Shown here piece by piece: positions 54,986 to 59,182 of a stretch of DNA of 59,182 nt (its first letter is position 1; each line of letters begins with the position of its first letter). The stretch is from positions 1-59,182 of the forward strand of contig JAFXHU010000005.1 in assembly GCA_017533565.1 (NCBI GenBank), given 5' to 3'. Made by a program: the position numbers and the translations under genes. This stretch comes from Clostridia bacterium (lineage in GTDB: Bacteria > Bacillota > Clostridia > Oscillospirales > CAG-272). The notes beneath the pieces were generated by a model. It saw only the letters and a list, made by a program, of their open reading frames with translations. It had not been told where the DNA came from and did not search any database.

Positions 54986-55561
54986 TTATATCCTTACTCG
55001 CATCATTAAAACCGCGCCGATGTCTGCCCCCCATACGGGTCGCGTCTCAAGTCCACCGCTATACGATACGTACCACACGTGGTTATCCCGCTTCGGGTCG
55101 TAGGGCGGCTTGTGCGGGGTTCTCGTCCAATACCAGCCGTTGCCCTCGAGATGTCGGTATTTTTTACCCTGATACGGATATGCGGATGCCTTTGTCGATA
55201 CGGCGTAGGGCGTAACCTTTCTTATGCGGCTATCTCTTTCGATTGCCTTTAATTCGTCAAGCGAGGGAAGGTAAACTCTGTCGCACACTCCGTCCTCAAG
55301 CTCGGTGGGCAAAATCAACTCCTGCTCCTCGCTTGAAAATGCAAATTGAAAAAATTCCTCGGTAATATATTTTCTTACGTCGCTCGTCCGATAGTCGCTG
55401 TAACGGTTATCAAAATCGCGGTTAAACAAAATCACGTCGGTAATGAGGGTAAGCACGCCGCCCCCGTTACAAAGCACGCGCCATTTTATCGGCTCCTTCA
55501 CCGTGCCCGTCTGCGGATATTCTCCGAGCAAAACGTATCCGTCGGTAATCTTGACCTCCAT
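54986..55561 (-). CDS. DUF6273-like protein
   Basis: 191 residues. IKWRVLCNGGGVLTLITDVIL near residue 25, then YSDYRTSDVRKYITEEF and a C-terminal YWTRTP, GAVLMMRVRI pattern are typical of DUF6273 proteins of Clostridia. Function unknown. Last gene of a minus-strand cluster of small cytoplasmic proteins. No signal peptide. Confidence 0.8.
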   Translation of the reverse strand: MEVKITDGYVLLGEYPQTGTVKEPIKWRVLCNGGGVLTLITDVILFNRDFDNRYSDYRTSDVRKYITEEFFQFAFSSEEQELILPTELEDGVCDRVYLPSLDELKAIERDSRIRKVTPYAVSTKASAYPYQGKKYRHLEGNGWYWTRTPHKPPYDPKRDNHVWYVSYSGGLETRPVWGADIGAVLMMRVRI

Positions 55562-55619
55562 AGCATTCCGTCCCTTCTTTAATAATCAAATCGTAATTCG
55601 GTAATATTCAAATTGTAAT

Positions 55620-55829
55620 TTAATCGAACTTTATTCGCGGATTTAATACCGCGGGCGACCTCCATTCGATGCCGTAGTCCTCGCGCAAAATTTTCCTTTT
55701 CGTCGCCCAATATAAATGGCAATAGCCCATTCCGCGGCTTGGACCGATTAGTGCGAGTATTTTTGCCTCAAGCTCGTCCTTTACGGCTTGATACTCGGGT
55801 GTATCCTCAACGGGATCGTGTTTAATCAC
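55620..55829 (-). CDS. Small conserved hypothetical protein (GTG start)
   Basis: 69 residues with the C-terminal pattern MGYCHLYWATKRKILREDYGI then WRSP and LNPRIKFD, which I recall as recurring in clostridial small proteins. The start is GTG, with AAAGGAGG nine bases upstream. Member of the minus-strand cluster. Function unknown. Confidence 0.75.
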   Translation of the reverse strand: MIKHDPVEDTPEYQAVKDELEAKILALIGPSRGMGYCHLYWATKRKILREDYGIEWRSPAVLNPRIKFD

Positions 55830-55861
55830 GGAAATACGCCTCCTTTCCGAAGCAGTTACCT

Positions 55862-56416
55862 TTAGCTGAATTCCTCCGCCAGCCTTACCGACCCGAAATC
55901 GCCCTCGTCCTCCCCGAAGAAGAAGTAGAGAAAGCCGTCAAGGTGATCGAGAAATCCCATATCATTGTCGAGTGGGTCGAATTGCAGAAGAAGCCGCGGC
56001 GGCTCCTCGCCGTAATTCCAATCGGAGGGGTTGCCGAGAAGTCGGGTACAGACCTCGTCACCGTCCGCCTCGTAAAACTCCATAACGTACGCGTCGTTAA
56101 AATTCTCGTAGCCATCAACCGCCGCATTAAAGCCGTCTATTGCAAGCTCCGGCTCGCCCTCAAAATATCTCACGTCCGCCCGAAGACAGTAATCCGTGCC
56201 CTCGGTGTCGAGGAATATGTAAAGATAGCCCGTGTGCGGAAGGCGGTTTTCGGTGTCAAGCTCCGCAATGTCGGAAAGCCTTATTTGGCAAAAAAAGATT
56301 TCGCCGTCGGAAAAATCCCCGTCCCATACGAGCGGCACGGTCGGATTTCCAAAGAATTTAGATGCCGAAATATCATAGTCCGAGGCGGCGGCTTTTACCC
56401 TTATCCCGATTGCCAT
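55862..56416 (-). CDS. DUF1963 (YwqG-like) protein
   Basis: 184 residues. NPTVPLVWDGD, IFFCQIRLSDIAELD, HTGYLYIFLD, RLLGNPSDWN, LLLQFDPLDNDMGFLDHLDGFLYFFF and the closing SVRLAEEFS match the YwqG/DUF1963 layout. In Bacillus ywqG sits near secretion genes. Role unknown. Directly follows the next gene upstream by one base. Confidence 0.87.
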   Translation of the reverse strand: MAIGIRVKAAASDYDISASKFFGNPTVPLVWDGDFSDGEIFFCQIRLSDIAELDTENRLPHTGYLYIFLDTEGTDYCLRADVRYFEGEPELAIDGFNAAVDGYENFNDAYVMEFYEADGDEVCTRLLGNPSDWNYGEEPPRLLLQFDPLDNDMGFLDHLDGFLYFFFGEDEGDFGSVRLAEEFS

Positions 56417-56417
56417 T

Positions 56418-56771
56418 TTAATCCTCCCTTAACTCTTTAAGAGTTAAGACAACGCTGTCGCTGCGCGACCAAGCATATTCGTTTCTGCCGCCCTGCGCGC
56501 TCTCGCCGCGAAGACATATCCGCGGACTTTCGCGGGAAACGACGCCCTCTATGCCCGCCGTTGCCTTTTCGTCAAAGAAGGTGAAATAAATCCCGTCCTC
56601 GGTCAATTTATCAATGCGAATTCTCTCGCCGCGGCTTACCTTGTCCGCGCCCTCCTCAATCTCGAATACCTCGTCCCAGGAATGGTTATACCAATCACCG
56701 TAGGTGTATTCGCTCGTCGTGCGCTCGAGGCGGAGATAATATCCCGCCCATCCTTCGTTAACAGTACTCAT
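56418..56771 (-). CDS. Hypothetical protein
   Basis: 117 residues with no signal peptide. It looks mostly beta-stranded with many tyrosines and tryptophans near the N-terminus (EGWAGYYLRLERT). I do not recognise a family. First gene of the minus-strand cluster, with AAAGGAGG before ATG and a promoter at 56823-56851. Confidence 0.75.
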   Translation of the reverse strand: MSTVNEGWAGYYLRLERTTSEYTYGDWYNHSWDEVFEIEEGADKVSRGERIRIDKLTEDGIYFTFFDEKATAGIEGVVSRESPRICLRGESAQGGRNEYAWSRSDSVVLTLKELRED

Positions 56772-56822
56772 TTTGCCTCCTTTTGACGTTTATTGCGGCT
56801 TCTTATTGCCGCCCTTATCTCA

Positions 56823-56851
56823 ATTATACCACGGCGGAAGGGAAAAATCAA
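56823..56851 (-). promoter_or_regulatory. Promoter of the minus-strand small-protein cluster
   Basis: TTGATT (56851-56846), 17-base spacer, TATAAT (56828-56823) on the minus strand. Confidence 0.8.
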
Positions 56852-57029
56852 CAAAAAACTCCGCCTACCGAGGGAAAAATTTCAAGCCGAAAAAACGGTG
56901 CGAAAAAGGGGTGTTTGTTAAGCCGATACCGAAAAAACGAATTGTGCAAGTCGCCCGTCGGCTGCGAAATATTTTGGCGCGTCGGCGCGCAAAGTTTTAT
57001 TAAGCCTCGCTTATACCGCCGAAACCGTC

Positions 57030-57058
57030 TTGATTTTTCCTTATATCTATGCTATAAT
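57030..57058 (+). promoter_or_regulatory. Promoter of the lipoprotein gene
   Basis: TTGATT (57030-57035), 17-base spacer, TATAAT (57053-57058), about 60 bases before the ATG. Confidence 0.83.
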
Positions 57059-57118
57059 ATTTAGGCTACCGATTTAATTTAATATTAACCGATAAAAGGC
57101 TTTTATAAAGGAGTATTT

Positions 57119-58693
57119 ATGAAACGAACACCGATGTTAAAGAGAATTTTGGTATTTCTTTGCTTAATATCCTTGTTGGTCGGACTGTTAAGCTGTACCC
57201 GCGTAAATCCCGATACCGACAACGGCGGCAACGGGGAAACGGTATTACCCGATACACCCCCGTCGGACGGTAACGACGGCAATACGGGTGACGAGGGTAA
57301 CACCGGTGACAACGGCAATACGGGTGACGAGGGCAACACCGACGGCGGCAACACCGACGGCGGAGATAGCGGCAACGAAAATACAAGGGTTGATTTGCCC
57401 GACGATTACGTTATTACAATGTCGGATATGGAGCGCTTTCTCTTAACGAAGGATGAGCAATATCCTATAACCAACGAATACGTTGAATTATACCAGCAGG
57501 AAAGCGGCGGATATATCGCAAACGCAATAAAGGCGGGCTTGATCGTAGATAAGGCACAGCACCTTCCGTCACAAAAATGGCATTATTTTGAATCCTGGCT
57601 TTATCCCACCCTTGAGGAGGGAATGCTTTGGGACGCCTCCGCCTCTGATAGGTCGTACGGCAAATTTTCCTGCCCCGAGCTGCTGCTTTGGATAATAGAA
57701 GCAACAGGAGTTGACGCCGAAAAGGTAAGAGAAGCGAAGGACATAGCCGTCGAAGGAAAGCAAAACGGCACGAAGGTAGCCACAATCTGTGCAAGCATCC
57801 GTGCCGCAGTCCCCTTTAATACCTATTTAAGACCGCTGATTATTGAATATTTGGAAAATAATCCCGCAAATTATAAGGACTACGGGCTTACGGCAAATTC
57901 GGACAGCGCATATCAGCTAACGGGGTTAAAGACGGAGTATAAGGAACGGGAAACGGTTACCCTTTCCGTACTTATGACCGATAATACGAAGGAAATTGCA
58001 AAGGTTACGGCTAACGGCACGGTGCTTGAGGCATCAAGCGGCACGACCTATAAATTCTCAATGCCCGGCGAGGATGTACAAATTCTCATAACCCTGAAGG
58101 ATAAGGACGTCCTTCCCCCGCCAATCGAGGCTACTAACGGTTACTTTTACGATATAGATTATGAGCTGCCGGGAAAAACGGCGGTAAAATTTGACGACCC
58201 AACCGACGCATACAACGTAATTCGCTTTAACGGAACGGAGGAAAATATTATTTCCTCGGTAAGCAACGTCACCAACGTTTACGGCGGCGGCAGAGGCGGC
58301 TCGGGCGATAATATCTGGTACTCGGGCGATATGATAAAGCTCGGTACTACCAGCGTTACGGGCAGTATTACGATAGAATTGACCGAAAACGTCACGGGAG
58401 TTATTATCACGGGCTACGTAACCAACAATAATTGTATTATTCGTGTCGGTGATAGCAGCTCAACCGTCTGGTCGGACGGGGGTGACGACGGCAAAACCAC
58501 CCAAATCACCGCAAAGGACGAGTATTATATGAACGTCGCGGGAAAGGAAACCGTGGAAGCGGGCGCGACCTCAACGATTCAAATCAATTTTGAAAGCACC
58601 GACAGCATTACCATCTCAACCGAAAAAAGCGGCTCGAAATATTACGTGCTGTATATAACCTCCATCGAGTTTATAGTTGACGAGGGCGCTTAA
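57119..58693 (+). CDS. Large lipoprotein with Asn/Gly/Thr/Asp repeat linker
   Basis: 524 residues. Signal peptide with lipobox LLSC (C26). Residues about 50-88 form a low-complexity linker of repeated GNTGDEG and GNTDGG units, encoded by near-identical DNA. A globular part (about 95-250) contains SASDRSYGKFSCPELLLWII. It is followed by two domains, one near 265-325 (LKTEYKERETVTLSVLMT...) and a C-terminal beta domain with NVYGGGRGGSGDN and ITIELTENVTGVIITGY. Probably displayed outside the cell. Family not recognised. Its stop lies one base before the second hairpin array. Confidence 0.85.
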   Translation: MKRTPMLKRILVFLCLISLLVGLLSCTRVNPDTDNGGNGETVLPDTPPSDGNDGNTGDEGNTGDNGNTGDEGNTDGGNTDGGDSGNENTRVDLPDDYVITMSDMERFLLTKDEQYPITNEYVELYQQESGGYIANAIKAGLIVDKAQHLPSQKWHYFESWLYPTLEEGMLWDASASDRSYGKFSCPELLLWIIEATGVDAEKVREAKDIAVEGKQNGTKVATICASIRAAVPFNTYLRPLIIEYLENNPANYKDYGLTANSDSAYQLTGLKTEYKERETVTLSVLMTDNTKEIAKVTANGTVLEASSGTTYKFSMPGEDVQILITLKDKDVLPPPIEATNGYFYDIDYELPGKTAVKFDDPTDAYNVIRFNGTEENIISSVSNVTNVYGGGRGGSGDNIWYSGDMIKLGTTSVTGSITIELTENVTGVIITGYVTNNNCIIRVGDSSSTVWSDGGDDGKTTQITAKDEYYMNVAGKETVEAGATSTIQINFESTDSITISTEKSGSKYYVLYITSIEFIVDEGA

Positions 58694-58694
58694 A

Positions 58695-58924
58695 ATCACG
58701 CCCAAGGCGTGTATATCATCAAAACGAAGTTTTGTATATCACCAAGGCGAAAGCCTTGCATATCATCATTGCGAAAGAAGATACAGCCTACGGCTGATGA
58801 GATACTCGCCTTGTCGAGATATACTCGGCAAGGCGGATAATATCCACGACTGCGTCGTGATGATATACCATTGCTTTCGCAATGGATAAAAAAATTCGAC
58901 AAGTCGAAACTTGTCGAATTTTTT
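58695..58924. repeat. Hairpin-array element, copy 2
   Basis: Same order of hairpins and linkers as copy 1, same orientation. Stems: CACGCC-CAA-GGCGTG (58697-58711), CAAAAC-GAA-GTTTTG, CAAGGC-GAAA-GCCTTG, CAGCC-TAC-GGCTG, the nested CGCCTTG/CAAGGCG stem, CACGAC-TGC-GTCGTG, CCATTGC-TTTC-GCAATGG, and the final 15-bp stem AAAAATTCGACAAGT. Compared with copy 1, several stem bases differ on both arms so pairing is kept. It begins one base after the lipoprotein stop and would be its 3' untranslated region. Confidence 0.85.
58889..58924. terminator. Terminator-like hairpin closing array copy 2
   Basis: 15-bp (extendable to 16) perfect stem with loop CGAA and T-run. Probable terminator of the lipoprotein transcript. 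Confidence 0.75.
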
Positions 58925-58960
58925 GTGAGTAATTGTATAAAAGGATACAAAAATCCTAAT

Positions 58961-59070
58961 GGGTTCATTTTGCAAAATGGGTTCACTTTTTATAGAAAAC
59001 GGGTTCACTTTTTATAGAAAACGGGTTCACTTTTTTTGCAAAAAATGGGTTCAAATTTAACGATAGGTTC
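58961..59070 (+). repeat. Iteron-like direct repeats GGGTTCA
   Basis: Six copies of GGGTTCA or close variants start at 58961, 58979, 59001, 59023, 59047 and 59065, with spacing 18, 22, 22, 24 and 18. Two are embedded in GGGTTCACTTTTTATAGAAA. They could be protein-binding sites such as a transposon end or a replication or partition site; the DNA to their right leaves the window. A perfect palindrome GTCTGCAGAC lies at 59080-59089. Confidence 0.75.
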
Positions 59071-59182
59071 ATTTTTATAGTCTGCAGACAACAATACCAA
59101 ACTCACCAATAAATTTGGATTTGTCAGTTTAATTTGGTTAGCAAGAAGTAAGGTCGTTCCCCAACTGTAATCAAACTTGTTA

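Larger units (their letters stand above)
56772..57118. other. Divergent intergenic region with two promoters
   Basis: Contains the promoter of the minus-strand cluster on the left and of the lipoprotein on the right. Short plus-strand frames here lack ribosome sites and are not taken as genes. Nothing else stands out. Confidence 0.7.

Overview
This window looks like chromosomal DNA of an anaerobic, probably spore-forming Bacillota of the class Clostridia, perhaps an uncultured gut lineage. The evidence is an oxygen-sensitive Fe-S serine dehydratase, an anaerobic ribonucleotide reductase activase (NrdG), a SpoIIQ-like peptidase, a lysine riboswitch with the meso-diaminopimelate dehydrogenase route, BspA-type leucine-rich-repeat lipoproteins, an SLH-domain surface protein, strong Shine-Dalgarno sequences and many TTGACA-17-TATAAT promoters. 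No rRNA, integrase, transposase gene or CRISPR array is visible.

Layout. 1-303: an array of short hairpins abutting a tRNA-Arg(CCG) gene on the minus strand. 659-1516: a YwaF-like membrane protein. 1561-5952 (minus): a complete dapA-dapB-ddh-lysA lysine operon behind a lysine riboswitch with its own terminator and promoter. 6013-8936: a divergent operon of serine dehydratase, a DUF896 protein, a zinc-finger membrane protein and an oxidoreductase. 9051-16286: amino-acid transporter, homoserine dehydrogenase, SpoIIQ-like peptidase, CMP-kinase-like protein, argS and yebC. 16287-16780: a mosaic of decayed repeats. 16834-20344: an envelope module of two membrane winged-helix-like proteins, an SPFH/zinc-ribbon protein and a TFIIB-like zinc-ribbon membrane protein. 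20527-26401: uvrB-uvrA, then nrdG-dut. 26475-32788: two LRR proteins, rluA-upp and a nucleotidyltransferase. 32822-41120: an AraC-regulated sugar-modifying cluster (two Gfo/Idh/MocA oxidoreductases, two TIM-barrel proteins), split by a restriction-modification (RM) island at about 37.7-40.1 kb. 41257-45144: cytidylate-kinase-like protein, NAD(P)HX repair enzyme and SLH protein. 45338-50295: an LRR lipoprotein, HprK-like and Wzz-like pseudokinase operon. 50461-54691: FAD oxidoreductase, YbaK, hypothetical and MATE efflux genes. 54986-56771 (minus): four small cytoplasmic proteins. 57119-58693: a lipoprotein followed at once by a second hairpin array (58695-58924) and GGGTTCA direct repeats (58961-59070).

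The two strongest unusual signals are these. First, two copies of a ~230-bp element made of seven or eight consecutive hairpins keep their pairing while several stem sequences differ by compensatory changes. They keep TATATCATC-type linkers on the left and the complementary linkers on the right, and end in a perfect 15-bp terminator-like hairpin. This points to selection on folding rather than on sequence. Second, GATC is almost absent from the window (8 sites by hand count in about 57 kb), except in the RM island, which has 9 in about 2.4 kb. This suggests long-term GATC avoidance by the host and recent arrival of the island.
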